A DNA stretch of 64,000 bases from Bacteroidia bacterium (lineage in GTDB: Bacteria > Bacteroidota > Bacteroidia > JADZBD01): NCBI GenBank assembly GCA_020054095.1, contig JAGVMA010000050.1:18475-82474 (forward strand), given 5' to 3'. The position numbers were made by a program, and so were the translations under genes. Positions 26,241 through 36,356 of the stretch are shown piece after piece (position 1 is the stretch's first letter; each line of letters begins with the position of its first letter). The notes beneath the pieces were generated by a model. It saw nothing but the letters and a program-made list of their open reading frames with translations. It did not search any database and had not been told where the DNA came from.

Positions 26241-26367
26241 ATAGCATATATCGCAAGTCAGTTTTGATTGTTTTGCGAAAAATGCAAAAGAGCTGACCAT
26301 TTGTATGGTTGTGTACTAAAAGCACAAAATGTTATCCTATAAAAAGTATAAACCAATTAATATTTGC

Positions 26368-26394
26368 TTGAGTTAGCTATAGCACCTTAGTTTG
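26368..26394 (+). promoter_or_regulatory. candidate promoter, TTG-N16-TTAGTTTG
   Basis: TTG at 26368-26370 is followed after 16 bases by TTAGTTTG (26387-26394), one mismatch from TAnnTTTG. It ends 47 bases before the ATG at 26442. Spacing and mismatch make this weak. Confidence 0.3.
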
Positions 26395-26441
26395 CCGTTA
26401 TCGTTTTCTGCTTTTGTGGTTCAAATTTGTTTCAACAAAAC

Positions 26442-27152
26442 ATGAAAACAAAAATCACAATCTTATTTTTTTCTGTAATTGCATTAATTGCATCAGCTAA
26501 AGTTGATCAGCGTTATAACTTTTATGTAAACCTTGTTTACAAAGGAATTGCCTATACAGATACAAGTTACAATCCGCTTTCGGGTGCAAAATACTTTGAG
26601 TATAAGGTAGATAACAAATCAGCAAACAAAGAAACCGATACAGTGCCACAAACCGATGCATTGTTGAGGCAGTTTAACCCTGAATATCTAAGTGATGAAA
26701 TAGAGCCAAAATTTTTAAATATTTACATTTCCAGACCATATAACACTGAAAACAGAGATGGCACGGGCAATTTTACATTACTTGTGGGGTTACGATTTAA
26801 AAATGCCAATGAATGGATTCCAATTTGCGATTCAGTATTGATAAATAAATATTTGAGCCAAATGTGCCCTGACGCAATTAATGAATACAAAAAACTATTT
26901 AAAAGTGATGGGAGCATGCTTGCAATGGCAGGTCTTTGCACAGTTGTAGTCCCAGCATTTGTTTCTTTTATGATATATGGAACTGCATCGTTTATCTGGC
27001 TTTTGCCTTACACTGCACCTTTGTATGCAATAGGCGCAGCAATGGGTGGAATTGGCGGGCTATATTATAGTAAACACAACGAAAAATATGTGCTCGATAA
27101 AATAATATCCAATTACAATTCAAAATCAATACAAAATAAAAAAGTAGAATAG
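26442..27152 (+). CDS. putative exported or membrane protein, unknown function
   Basis: A 236-residue protein that I do not recognise. It starts with a signal peptide (MKTKITILFFSVIALIASA, then KVDQRYNFYVN). A polar domain covers about 20-165, and a hydrophobic double segment follows at about 170-212 (VVVPAFVSFMIYGTASFIWL and APLYAIGAAMGGIGGLYYS). The ATG at 26442 is chosen because it starts the signal peptide. It is monocistronic and converges on the acyltransferase gene 7 bases downstream. Confidence 0.65.
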   Translation: MKTKITILFFSVIALIASAKVDQRYNFYVNLVYKGIAYTDTSYNPLSGAKYFEYKVDNKSANKETDTVPQTDALLRQFNPEYLSDEIEPKFLNIYISRPYNTENRDGTGNFTLLVGLRFKNANEWIPICDSVLINKYLSQMCPDAINEYKKLFKSDGSMLAMAGLCTVVVPAFVSFMIYGTASFIWLLPYTAPLYAIGAAMGGIGGLYYSKHNEKYVLDKIISNYNSKSIQNKKVE

Positions 27153-27159
27153 GAGGCAA

Positions 27160-28323
27160 TTAAAAATTTTTGGTCATTTTTTTACCCAATTCATGTGTTG
27201 GCTTTTCAATAATCAAATAAGTGAAGTAAGATAAAACAACAATTAAAATAGGAAAAGAAAAAATCGGCCACTGTCCGTAACCTGAAAATAAAGTGATGAG
27301 TAAAAACAAAACCGGTGCGTGTATAGCATATATGCTGTAAGAGATATTTCCAATAAAGGAAAGTATATTATAAAATGGGGAAAATATTTGTGTGAGTAAA
27401 TTCGGTTTCAATTTATACTCTGGCTTAATTACCAAATACAAAAAGAACCCGAATGTGGTTGAAAGAAGCAACATTCGGATATATTTAAGCCAAGCGGCAT
27501 CTGCGTGGCGCATTAAAAAGAAACAAAAAACGTAAAGCAGTAATGAAGCAAAAAATAATTTCAAAATTTTATCTGTATTAATCTTAATGTTGCCGAAAAC
27601 AAGTTCGGATATAAATGCGCCAATTGCCCAAATAATATAATAGTTAAAAACAGAAAATAACCACCAGTTATAAAATGGTTCGGCACCAGCATACAAATAA
27701 TAGACCGGCACGGCAGCATACAATACTGTTGTAATTGCAAATACAAATTTCCAACCATTTTTTCTTAAAAAATAAAAAAACAGAGGGTAAAAAAGATACA
27801 GCCAAATTTCGGTAACTACCGATGCCAAAGGTGCATTAGCAAGATAGGTGTTTGAATATTTTGTGATATTAAACTCTGAGAAAGCAAAAAATTTCTGCAA
27901 CAGATTTAACAAAGTAATTTGATCGGAATCGGTTGCCGAAATAGTTTGAATATACTGAGCAAGTGATGTGTTTAATGAGATGTAAAAAACAAGAATACCA
28001 AGCAAGATTGAAATCCAATAAAGCGGGAAAATTCTAAAGAAGCGTCTTGTATAAAAATACCTTACCTCGTTTTTAATATTTAGCGCTGTAATTTGTTTAC
28101 TTGCATAAGGAATATGAATACAAAATCCGCTCAAAACTATAAAACAGATAACGCCAGGGTGGCCTTCGCCTGGTTGCTGAAACAGATTAATGAGCCGTTC
28201 GTAAATAAATTTTATGCCATTAAAAAACGGTTCACTTATTGGCACCCAGGCAAAATAGTGCGAGAGCATTACAGATAATGCTGCTGCGCCTCTAAAAAAA
28301 TCTATTTGCTTAATTTTATTCAA
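27160..28323 (-). CDS. acyltransferase 3 (OafA/YrhL-type) membrane protein
   Basis: A 387-residue protein with about ten membrane helices. It opens KIKQIDFFRGAAALSVMLSHYFAW, the usual start of acyltransferase-3 proteins with the active-site His in the first helix (His22). FYTRRFFRIFPLYWIS matches the conserved RRxxRIxPxYW motif. Such proteins transfer acetyl or other acyl groups to surface polysaccharide sugars. The gene overlaps rdgB by 8 bases and is 3.7 kb from the polysaccharide locus, so modification of that glycan is possible but unproven. Confidence 0.88.
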   Translation of the reverse strand: MNKIKQIDFFRGAAALSVMLSHYFAWVPISEPFFNGIKFIYERLINLFQQPGEGHPGVICFIVLSGFCIHIPYASKQITALNIKNEVRYFYTRRFFRIFPLYWISILLGILVFYISLNTSLAQYIQTISATDSDQITLLNLLQKFFAFSEFNITKYSNTYLANAPLASVVTEIWLYLFYPLFFYFLRKNGWKFVFAITTVLYAAVPVYYLYAGAEPFYNWWLFSVFNYYIIWAIGAFISELVFGNIKINTDKILKLFFASLLLYVFCFFLMRHADAAWLKYIRMLLLSTTFGFFLYLVIKPEYKLKPNLLTQIFSPFYNILSFIGNISYSIYAIHAPVLFLLITLFSGYGQWPIFSFPILIVVLSYFTYLIIEKPTHELGKKMTKNF

Positions 28324-28888
28324 AAAATTGTGCTAATTTTTTTACTGCAATTGCACGGTGCGATATATTGTTTTTTTCAGCCAAACTCATTTCAGCAAAC
28401 GATTTATTATAGCCATTAGGCATAAAAATGGGGTCGTAGCCAAATCCACTTGTGCCTTGTTTTTGATTTAATATTTTCCCGTGAATTATGCCTTCAAATA
28501 AATACTCGTTGCCATTTTGCACCAAAGCAATTATGGTTTTGAATTGTGCATTTCGGTTACTGTTGCCCAACATTTCAGTCAACACTTTTTGCATATTGTC
28601 ATCGGCATTTTTTTGTGAGCCGGCATAAAAAGCTGAATCAACACCGGGCTTTCCGTTTAATGTCTCTATTTCTAAACCAGTATCATCAGCAAAACAATTC
28701 ACATTAAAATTTGCTGCCACATGTTTTGCTTTTTGCAAAGCATTTCCTTCTATTGTGCCTGTAGTTTCGGGTAATTCGGCTATGCAATTTATATCTGCCA
28801 AGGATAATAATTTTACTTTTCCTTCCAATACTTTTGATACTTCAGCAATTTTATTTTTGTTATTAGTGGCAAAAACAATTTCAATCAT
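28316..28888 (-). CDS. rdgB: non-canonical purine NTP pyrophosphatase RdgB/HAM1
   Basis: A 190-residue house-cleaning enzyme that hydrolyses dITP, dXTP and ITP to monophosphates. The substrate motif TNNKNK is at 8-13, catalytic Asp68-Asp69 in FADDTGLE, the TSGFGYDPIF loop near 150 and SHRAIA near 177. The length is standard. It is embedded between a giant PKD protein and an acyltransferase with a 4-base gap and an 8-base overlap, so it is probably co-transcribed with surface genes without sharing function. Confidence 0.93.
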   Translation of the reverse strand: MIEIVFATNNKNKIAEVSKVLEGKVKLLSLADINCIAELPETTGTIEGNALQKAKHVAANFNVNCFADDTGLEIETLNGKPGVDSAFYAGSQKNADDNMQKVLTEMLGNSNRNAQFKTIIALVQNGNEYLFEGIIHGKILNQKQGTSGFGYDPIFMPNGYNKSFAEMSLAEKNNISHRAIAVKKLAQFFE

Positions 28889-28892
28889 TCGC

Positions 28893-31800
28893 TTAATTCT
28901 TTATCAGTTTTTTAACCTGTTGCTTGTCTAAAAATCTAACAACCACGGCATACATTCCTTTGCTATAATTTGCAATATCTAATTTAATTAGCTGAAGTCC
29001 CTTGTTAACATAAGCATTAAAAATATCGTTTACCTTTTTGCCCGATGCATCGTATATTTCCACCACCAAATCATCATCAAATGGAATTAAAATTGGGATA
29101 TAAGCATCGTTGTTTGTCGGATTAGGAACAATATCGCCCACAAAGAAATTTTCTACGTTAATTGCTTCGCACAGTTTATTGTTTTGTACTTCCACATCTA
29201 CATCAGGGTTCGGAATAATTGCTTCAACACACACATAATGATTGTTATCGGGAACAAAAACCTGCGAACTAAATTGATAAGTTATTGTAGCAAAGCGAGG
29301 AAAAGTATCGGTATAATTTTCACGCAAAACGGTTACATCATTTACGTTCATCAGCATATCTAAATCGTATAAATCTACGGTGCTTATATTCGTAATATCA
29401 GCCGAGAGGTTAAGATAGCCGAAATTTAAAACGGGATGCAAATCGGTAACTAGCACATTTATAATGCGCGATAAAATTTGCAGTAGTTGTGTATCGGCCG
29501 ATGTGCAACCGAATGTATTTGTTGCGTAAAGTATTACGTTTACTATTCCGGTATCCGTGTAAACATGTGTTGGCTGAAACTGGGAGCTTGAGCTATTATC
29601 GCCAAAAGCCCAACTGTAAGCAGTTGCTCCGGCTGTTTGATTATTAAAATTTACAACTAACGGAATTGCTCCGCCATTTGGGTTCATTGTAAATAAAGTT
29701 TGTGGTTTGGGATTAACTGTTAACTGAGATGTGATGGAATCGTAACAACCATTGGCAGCGCCAACTAAAAAGGACACCGAGTAAACACCCGCAGTATTAA
29801 AAACATAATTTGCATTTTGCACAAGCGAAGAATCTGCTCCATCAAAAATCCATTGCCATGAATTAATGGTGGAACCTTGCACGGTTGATACATCGGTAAA
29901 ATAAGTAGTATCGCCCTGGCATAATCCGCTTATGGTGTAAACCGGATTTGGTGTCGCATATACAATAATTGGTTTTAGCAGTGTATCAATGCAACCGTTT
30001 GAAGCGCTTACAATTAACTGCACGTTATATCCGCCTGAACCAAGGTAAGAAGTGGAATCGGAAGCAGAAGACGAAAAATAGGAATTATTAAAATCCCAAT
30101 AGTGTGTGGTTATCGTGTAAGGCAAATCAATTGTAGATGTATCAGAAAAATAAACCTGTTGTCCGCTACAAGCTAAAGTATTAGTAAAACCAATGCTTGG
30201 CGCATTACGAATAATAATTTGATTGGTAACAGAATCGGTGCAGCCATAATTATTGGTAGCAGTAAGCTGAACATAAAATGTATCGGCAGCACTAAAAAAA
30301 TGGCTTGGGTTTGTTAGTGATGATGAATTTAATGGGCCTGTGCTTGGATCTCCAAAATTCCATTGCGATGGAAAATAACCGTAACCAAAATAATTAGTTC
30401 CGCTTATAAATGCTGTGGGCTGATTAGCACATAAATTTTGAGAACTAAATAATGGTTGTGGTTTGGGTATAATATGCACTTGTTGTACTTGCTGCGATAC
30501 GCAGCCAATATTGGTTGTAACCACGAGTGTTACGCTATAAAACCCTGAATCCGCAAAAAGGTGTTTCGGATTTTGCAAAGTTGAATTTGGATTATCAGAA
30601 AAATTCCAACTCCAGTTGGTTATAAAATCGCCCATTGGCGGAATAGATGTATCGGTAAATTGAACAGAATCGCCTTCGCAAAAATTAACTGCAGTAAAAT
30701 TTACAGTGGCTGCAACACCTGAAATGGTAACCGAAACGGTATCGGTACTTGTGCAGCCATTTACATTTGTTCCGCGCACCCAATAAATTCCGGGCGATGG
30801 AGGCACAATACTGCTTGTAGTAGCACCGGTTGACCATAAATAACTTAGCGTTTGCAATTGTCCAATTGAAAGCTGCAAAGTGCCACCGAGGCAAAATGTG
30901 GTATCACTGCCAAGTGAAATTGTGCCGGGATAATTATCTTGAGTAATGATTGTAACAGGCGATGATGCTGAGCAACCAAATGAATCGGTAACTGTTACTT
31001 GATAATTTCCGCCACTTGAAATAGTGTATTGATTGGTGGTAGAATTATCTTGCCAAAGAAAACTATAATCACTCGCGCTTAAAGCGGTGTTCCATGTTAA
31101 CTGGCTGCCGTTGCAAACAATAGTGTTGCCGTTATAGTTAAAATCGGGGTAGTAAACCGTTATTGTATCACTTGATATAAATCCAAAAATATTTGTGGCT
31201 TGTACCCAATAACTGCCTGGCTGTGTTGCTTGTATAGTTTGCGTTGTAGCACCGGTTGACCATAAGTAATTTGTAAAACTCGAACCTGCATTTAAAGTTG
31301 TATCACAAAATCCATAATTCACATTAATATCAGCACCCAAGTTTACAGGCGGTGCATATTTATTATTTAAATATTGCTCAACCTGTTGCCGCTGAATAGT
31401 TGTCAGAGCAGTGTTGTAAACAATTATTTCTGCAATATCGCCCCAAAATACAGCTTGAGGATGAAATGCGTAACTCGTACCTATTTGAGCATTTGACAAA
31501 ATTTGATTAGTAGTTCTGGTACCCATACAAATTTTATCCGCCATAAGTGGAGTTAAACTATTTGTATTATTTCCGTTAATAAAATAATTTGTACAAAATG
31601 TTTCACCGGAAACTCTAAAAAAGTCAGTATTATTTTCAATTAACGAAACATATTTTGGAGGATTATCGGTTGAACCTATTAATGTTGGGTAACTAAATGC
31701 CACAGAGCCACCTGAATATTTAAAAACATAAAATACCGTTTGGATATTTAAAGCGCCTAATAAACTAAGGTGATCGGCAACACCATCAAACCTAATAACT

Positions 31801-32036
31801 TTATGGCCATTTAAGTTAGAGGTTACCGAAACCGGTTTATCTGCAGAAACAGTTTGTACAGCATGATTTCCGTTTAATGAATAATCATAAACTGTATCAA
31901 TGCTTGAAAAAATTTCATTTACACTATCGCCAATCAGCCAAAGTTGCAATCCGCTAATATCTGATGGTGAAAACTGACACCTAGCCGGTGTAATTACACC
32001 ATAAAAAAAAATTATTAAAATAAATGCAACTCGCAT
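28893..32036 (-). CDS. large PKD-repeat surface protein with LamG-like domain and T9SS sorting domain
   Basis: A 1047-residue secreted protein. After a signal peptide (MRVAFILIIFFYGVITPARC, then Q) comes a LamG-like domain at about 20-230 beginning ISGLQLWLIGDS and ending with AEIIVYNTALTTIQRQQVEQ. Two Ig-like WSTGATT motifs and at least five PKD repeats follow, with W-x-F/W-x-F-x-D/G motifs such as WSWNFSDN, WNFGDPS, WDFNNS, WQWIFDG and YSWAFGD. A type-A T9SS sorting domain (GDIVPNPTNNDAYI to KKLIKN) ends it. An ATG 21 bases further upstream is also possible; 32036 gives the cleaner signal peptide. Likely an adhesin or matrix protein; ligand unknown. Confidence 0.87.
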   Translation of the reverse strand: MRVAFILIIFFYGVITPARCQFSPSDISGLQLWLIGDSVNEIFSSIDTVYDYSLNGNHAVQTVSADKPVSVTSNLNGHKVIRFDGVADHLSLLGALNIQTVFYVFKYSGGSVAFSYPTLIGSTDNPPKYVSLIENNTDFFRVSGETFCTNYFINGNNTNSLTPLMADKICMGTRTTNQILSNAQIGTSYAFHPQAVFWGDIAEIIVYNTALTTIQRQQVEQYLNNKYAPPVNLGADINVNYGFCDTTLNAGSSFTNYLWSTGATTQTIQATQPGSYWVQATNIFGFISSDTITVYYPDFNYNGNTIVCNGSQLTWNTALSASDYSFLWQDNSTTNQYTISSGGNYQVTVTDSFGCSASSPVTIITQDNYPGTISLGSDTTFCLGGTLQLSIGQLQTLSYLWSTGATTSSIVPPSPGIYWVRGTNVNGCTSTDTVSVTISGVAATVNFTAVNFCEGDSVQFTDTSIPPMGDFITNWSWNFSDNPNSTLQNPKHLFADSGFYSVTLVVTTNIGCVSQQVQQVHIIPKPQPLFSSQNLCANQPTAFISGTNYFGYGYFPSQWNFGDPSTGPLNSSSLTNPSHFFSAADTFYVQLTATNNYGCTDSVTNQIIIRNAPSIGFTNTLACSGQQVYFSDTSTIDLPYTITTHYWDFNNSYFSSSASDSTSYLGSGGYNVQLIVSASNGCIDTLLKPIIVYATPNPVYTISGLCQGDTTYFTDVSTVQGSTINSWQWIFDGADSSLVQNANYVFNTAGVYSVSFLVGAANGCYDSITSQLTVNPKPQTLFTMNPNGGAIPLVVNFNNQTAGATAYSWAFGDNSSSSQFQPTHVYTDTGIVNVILYATNTFGCTSADTQLLQILSRIINVLVTDLHPVLNFGYLNLSADITNISTVDLYDLDMLMNVNDVTVLRENYTDTFPRFATITYQFSSQVFVPDNNHYVCVEAIIPNPDVDVEVQNNKLCEAINVENFFVGDIVPNPTNNDAYIPILIPFDDDLVVEIYDASGKKVNDIFNAYVNKGLQLIKLDIANYSKGMYAVVVRFLDKQQVKKLIKN

Positions 32037-32067
32037 ATAATATCGGTAAATTCGCATTCAGTTACCC

Positions 32068-32907
32068 ATGCAAGATACAAATAAAAAGACCTACTACGAG
32101 ATAACTGCCCCAAAATATTTCAGCATTGGTTTGTTAGAACTATGGCAGTATCGCGAACTGTTTTACATGCTTGCGTGGCGCGATATAAAAATAAAATACA
32201 AGCAAACAATTTTAGGTATGGCATGGGCAATTCTGCAGCCCGTTATCATGATGTTCATTTTCACATTTTTCTTCGGGAAAACACTTCGTATTCCATCAGA
32301 AAACATGCCCTACCCCATTTTTATTTTATCCGGCTTATTAATATGGAATTTATTTTCTTCCGGAATTAACACATCTGCTTCTGCAATGGTATCGAATGCG
32401 GGCATAATAAAAAAAATATATTTCCCCCGATTAATTATTCCATTTTCTGCAATAGCAGTTTCGCTCTTTGATTTTCTCATTTCTGTTTTCTTGTTTGCAG
32501 TTTTAATTATCTATTACAACATTCCAATCTCCATTTCTAACTTTTGTATTTGTTTCATCAGCTCAATTGCAATAGCTTTGCTTACAACTGTTGGCTTGGG
32601 GAGCATGCTCGCAGCACTAACTGTAAAATATCGCGATTTTAAATTCATACTTCCTTTTTTAATTCAGTTATTGCTATTCGTTAGCCCTGTAATATATCCT
32701 CTTTCTATTATAAAAAACGATTTAGTACGTTACATCATCTATCTTAATCCCATATCATTGTCGGTTGAGCTAATGCACAGTGCTGTTAACAACACAATGC
32801 CACAAGCCGAATTGTTTTTGTGCGGAAGCGCAATAAGCATCATGGTTTTTGTAACAGGGATTATCTATTTCAGAAAAACAGAATACTACTTTGCAGACAT
32901 CGCATAA
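32068..32907 (+). CDS. polysaccharide ABC exporter permease (Wzm-type)
   Basis: A 279-residue ABC-2 permease with about six membrane helices, beginning with a cytoplasmic LLELWQYRELFYMLAWRDI followed by KIKYKQTILGMAWAILQPV, the conserved opening of the O-antigen/teichoic-acid exporter family (Wzm, TagG, RfbD). With Wzt it moves a lipid-linked glycan across the inner membrane. It is the first gene of the plus-strand glycan locus, and its TAA stop overlaps the wzt ATG. The divergent PKD gene starts 31 bases away. Confidence 0.92.
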   Translation: MQDTNKKTYYEITAPKYFSIGLLELWQYRELFYMLAWRDIKIKYKQTILGMAWAILQPVIMMFIFTFFFGKTLRIPSENMPYPIFILSGLLIWNLFSSGINTSASAMVSNAGIIKKIYFPRLIIPFSAIAVSLFDFLISVFLFAVLIIYYNIPISISNFCICFISSIAIALLTTVGLGSMLAALTVKYRDFKFILPFLIQLLLFVSPVIYPLSIIKNDLVRYIIYLNPISLSVELMHSAVNNTMPQAELFLCGSAISIMVFVTGIIYFRKTEYYFADIA

Positions 32908-34133
32908 TGCAACCAATAATAGAAATACAATCCATATCAAAAAAATTTGCAATACAAGGCAGCAAGCAACCCTATCAAACATTAAGTGGCGCATTAAGTA
33001 ATCTTTTAAAACCGGCTTCTACAAACAAAAAAGATTTTTGGGCACTTAAAGATATTTCATTTTCTGTACAACCCGGTGAAACACTTGGGATAATTGGTAA
33101 AAACGGTGCCGGCAAATCTACATTATTAAAAATACTTTCAAAAATAACGCCACCCACATCGGGTAAAATAATTTCAAGAGGCCGAATCGCAAGTTTGCTC
33201 GAAGTAGGTACCGGTTTCCATGGCGAGCTTTCGGGAAGGGAAAACATATATTTCAACGGTTCGCTATTAGGCATGAAACAGAAAGAAATACAATCGAAGT
33301 TTGACGAGATAGTAAATTTTTCGGGAGTTGAACAATTTATTGATACACCGCTAAAACATTACAGCAGCGGTATGCAGCTGCGATTAGCATTTGCAGTAGC
33401 CGCTTTTTTAGAACCCGAAATTTTAGTAATTGACGAAGTACTTGCCGTGGGCGATGCCGAATTTCAGAAAAAGTGCATTGACAAAATGGGAGAAGTTTCA
33501 AAAAGTGGTCGCACTATTTTATTTGTTAGTCATAACATGGGCGCAGTTAACACACTTTGCAAAAAAGCAATATTGATTGAAGATGGTAAAATTGCAAAAC
33601 AAGGAAATTGTGCCGATGTTATTGACTCCTATTTCAGCAAAGGAGCCAACCAACATACCTACTACTGGAAAGAAAAGCAAAATTCATCAAACAAATCATT
33701 TCAGTTAAACTATATAAAATTATATGATTCAACAGGAGCAACATCTACATCATTCAATATTTCAGAAGAAATTATTGTTGAAATTGGATTTGAAGTTTTA
33801 GAGGACAATAGCTATCCAAAACTATCGCTTATTTTTTCTGCTGCTGATGGTCAAACTGTATTCAGTTCAATTAGTAACAATGAAGAAGATGGCAGTAAGC
33901 CATTATCAAAAGGCACGTATTACAAGCGCTGCACTGTTTACAAAAATTTACTCAACAATGGAAAATACCATTTATCACTAATTGGTTACAGCGCACATTA
34001 TAGCGATGTGTTTTTCACTTCAACAGTTATTTCACTTGACGCTATTGATGATGGAATCTTAAAGCGCGACTATTCCGGCAATTATGGTGGTGTAATAAGG
34101 CCTGAATTAAAATGGCTAACACAAAAAATATAA
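32907..34133 (+). CDS. polysaccharide ABC exporter ATPase with C-terminal glycan-binding domain (Wzt-type)
   Basis: A 408-residue ATPase. Walker A GKNGAGKS is at 64-71, the signature YSSGMQLRLA near 145, Walker B EILVIDEVLAVGD near 165 and the switch His in FVSHNMG near 200. After about residue 245 comes a beta-rich Wzt_C-like domain of some 160 residues. In Wzt proteins this tail reads the non-reducing end of the glycan and couples chain termination to export. The start at 32907 overlaps the wzm stop (TAATG); an upstream in-frame codon at 32820 lies inside wzm and is rejected. Confidence 0.92.
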   Translation: MQPIIEIQSISKKFAIQGSKQPYQTLSGALSNLLKPASTNKKDFWALKDISFSVQPGETLGIIGKNGAGKSTLLKILSKITPPTSGKIISRGRIASLLEVGTGFHGELSGRENIYFNGSLLGMKQKEIQSKFDEIVNFSGVEQFIDTPLKHYSSGMQLRLAFAVAAFLEPEILVIDEVLAVGDAEFQKKCIDKMGEVSKSGRTILFVSHNMGAVNTLCKKAILIEDGKIAKQGNCADVIDSYFSKGANQHTYYWKEKQNSSNKSFQLNYIKLYDSTGATSTSFNISEEIIVEIGFEVLEDNSYPKLSLIFSAADGQTVFSSISNNEEDGSKPLSKGTYYKRCTVYKNLLNNGKYHLSLIGYSAHYSDVFFTSTVISLDAIDDGILKRDYSGNYGGVIRPELKWLTQKI

Positions 34134-35404
34134 TCGTGAAGCATAAGCCGCTCGTTTTAGTTCTTTATGCCAATGCATATTATCCGCTAAGAACAACTCT
34201 GCGCGACCACCTGTTTTTCTTAAAGCAATATGCCGATGTGCGCTGCTTTTATTTTAATGTAGATACCGGCACTGTACCTGCCTATCTAAAAAAAATAAAT
34301 TTCGATGCAATTATATTTGACACACTATTACTCTCGAGAAGATGGAACGGGGAGACCTTTTTTAAAGAAAATATTGTAGAACGAATAAAATATTTTTCAA
34401 AAAGAGATACGTTAAAAATTGTAATGCCACAAGATGAATGGATTTTTACCGATGTTTTAAATGAATTTATAAACGACTTCAATATTGACTATGTTCTTTC
34501 GGTTGCACCACCAACCGAGTGGCCAACTATATACAGCAAAGTTGACAGAAGAAAAGTGAAATTTGAACAAATATTAACCGGTTATTTATCTGATCGCACA
34601 TTAACTACGATTGATAAAATATTAAATCAGAAAAAAAACAGGCAGTATAAAATAGGATACCGAGCAAGCACTTCGCCACCATGGCTTGGTAAACATGGCT
34701 ATTTGAAAACAAAAATAGCCGAAGTATTTACAAGCTGGTGTAAATCGAAAAACATATCTCATAATATCTCAGTAAAATTTGAAGACACGCTATATGGTGA
34801 TAGTTGGTTTGAATTCTTGGCTAACTGCGAGTTCACTATTAGCGTAGAAGGTGGTTCTACTGTGCATGACCCAAAAGGAGAAGTAATGAAAGCTGGTGTT
34901 ACATTCAAATCAAAAAACACAGAAGCATATTATGACGAATATGAAGCAAATTGTTTTAAAGGAATGGATGGAAATTTAAACTTAATAGCATTATCACCAC
35001 GGCACTTGGAAGCCTGCGCCACTAAAACATGCCAAATACTTATTGAAGGAAATTACAATGGTATTTTAAAAGCTAATGAGCATTATTTTGAGCTCAAAAA
35101 AGATTTTAGCAATATTAACGAGGTGCATAAGTTGATGAACAGTGATAATGAAAAAACACGTTTGGTTAACAATGCACACCGAGACATTATTGAAGGTGGA
35201 AAATATTCCTATAAAAAATTGTCTGAAAAAATTTCTGCCTTTGTCAAATCAAACACTAAGAGCAAGTCCTTACAAACAAAAAGTGCGTATTGGTATTTAA
35301 TCAATAGAATTATCAACTACTATCACGTAAAAAAAATTACCGATAAAAATAAAATATTAATGTCTATTTTAACTATTTTTAGAATGTTAAAGTTAAATCG
35401 GTAA
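34112..35404 (+). CDS. probable GT-B-fold glycosyltransferase
   Basis: A 430-residue protein. I do not recognise the N-terminal half (VLVLYANAYYPLRTTLRDH, then an IVMPQDEW segment). The C-terminal half has SVEGGSTVHDPKGEVMKAG and LSPRHLEACATKTCQILIEG followed by HYFELKKDFSN, a pattern found in GT-B glycosyltransferases of capsule and O-antigen loci (surface-glycan glycosyltransferase, family unassigned). The ATG at 34112 overlaps wzt by 22 bases; a GTG at 34136 is an alternative start. The donor and acceptor are unknown. Confidence 0.65.
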   Translation: MANTKNIIVKHKPLVLVLYANAYYPLRTTLRDHLFFLKQYADVRCFYFNVDTGTVPAYLKKINFDAIIFDTLLLSRRWNGETFFKENIVERIKYFSKRDTLKIVMPQDEWIFTDVLNEFINDFNIDYVLSVAPPTEWPTIYSKVDRRKVKFEQILTGYLSDRTLTTIDKILNQKKNRQYKIGYRASTSPPWLGKHGYLKTKIAEVFTSWCKSKNISHNISVKFEDTLYGDSWFEFLANCEFTISVEGGSTVHDPKGEVMKAGVTFKSKNTEAYYDEYEANCFKGMDGNLNLIALSPRHLEACATKTCQILIEGNYNGILKANEHYFELKKDFSNINEVHKLMNSDNEKTRLVNNAHRDIIEGGKYSYKKLSEKISAFVKSNTKSKSLQTKSAYWYLINRIINYYHVKKITDKNKILMSILTIFRMLKLNR

Positions 35405-35407
35405 AAA

Positions 35408-36331
35408 ATGAAGATAGACATTGGTAGCTTTAATGAGCAGAGTTACATTCTTCACGAAAAGCACTTTGGTAGAGAATCAAAAGAACTTAAAGAAACTTAT
35501 AAATCATGGTTTAATGAAGACACCGTTGACTATTGGCGGCACAACAGAATGTACAAGCCATTAACTGATGTTTTCAAGTCTTTTCATTACTCTAAATGGC
35601 TTACCGTAGGCGATGGACGATTTGGCTTAGATTCAATAAAAATAAAAAAAATAGAACCCTCACTTGATATTCTTCCCTCCGATATTTCGCCACACTTATT
35701 AGAACAAGCTAAGCAAGCTGGCATAATAAGTAATTACAAAGTTGAAAATGCTGAAAAATTAAGTTTTGAAAATAATGAATTCGATTTTACTTTTTGCAAA
35801 GAATCTTATCACCATTTCCCTCGTCCACACATTGCACTATATGAAATGATACGAGTTTCCAAGAAAGGTGTTGTTTTAATTGAACCAAATGAAATATATC
35901 CGTTAACCGGACTGCAACTATTTTTGTATCGTGTTAAATCATTTTTAAAAAAAATCATCGGCAAGCCAATTCATCACACGGATTATTGGCGTTTTGAAGA
36001 TAGCGGCAACTATGTGTATGCAGTTTCGAAAAGGGAGATTGAAAAAATCGCATTGGGCATTCAGTTGCCAACAATTGCATTATACTATTTTAACGACTAT
36101 TATGAAGCCGGTGTAGAACACGAAGAGGCAACAAGTAATTCTGTTTTGTTTAAAAAGGTAAAACGAAAAATTAAATGGGCCGATATTAAATCAAAATATG
36201 GGTTACAAAAATATTCAGGCATAATTGCAATAATATTTAAAGAGAAACCAAGCACTGAATTAGAGCAGAAAATGAAAAAAAACGGTTTCGAGGTTATACA
36301 CTTGCCAAGTAACCCATACTTGCCAAAATAA
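35408..36331 (+). CDS. class I SAM-dependent methyltransferase
   Basis: A 307-residue methyltransferase of the glycan locus. LTVGDGRFGLDSI (about 61-73) is a motif-I variant, DILPSDISPHLLEQAKQ supplies the acidic residue at the end of beta 2, and NNEFDFTFCKESYHHFPRPHIALYEMIRV is the motif II/III region with the usual post-motif Leu/Ile-rich segment VVLIEPNE. Wzt-dependent O-chains are often capped by a methyl group, so a capping role is possible (inference). It begins 3 bases after the preceding gene. Confidence 0.82.
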   Translation: MKIDIGSFNEQSYILHEKHFGRESKELKETYKSWFNEDTVDYWRHNRMYKPLTDVFKSFHYSKWLTVGDGRFGLDSIKIKKIEPSLDILPSDISPHLLEQAKQAGIISNYKVENAEKLSFENNEFDFTFCKESYHHFPRPHIALYEMIRVSKKGVVLIEPNEIYPLTGLQLFLYRVKSFLKKIIGKPIHHTDYWRFEDSGNYVYAVSKREIEKIALGIQLPTIALYYFNDYYEAGVEHEEATSNSVLFKKVKRKIKWADIKSKYGLQKYSGIIAIIFKEKPSTELEQKMKKNGFEVIHLPSNPYLPK

Positions 36332-36356
36332 ACATTATACTTTACCTTTATCTGCA

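Noticed and set aside
26241..26367. TCGCAA/TTGCGA hairpin after ddl as a terminator
   Set aside because: The 6-bp stem has a 16-base loop and no T run on the plus strand; too weak to call.
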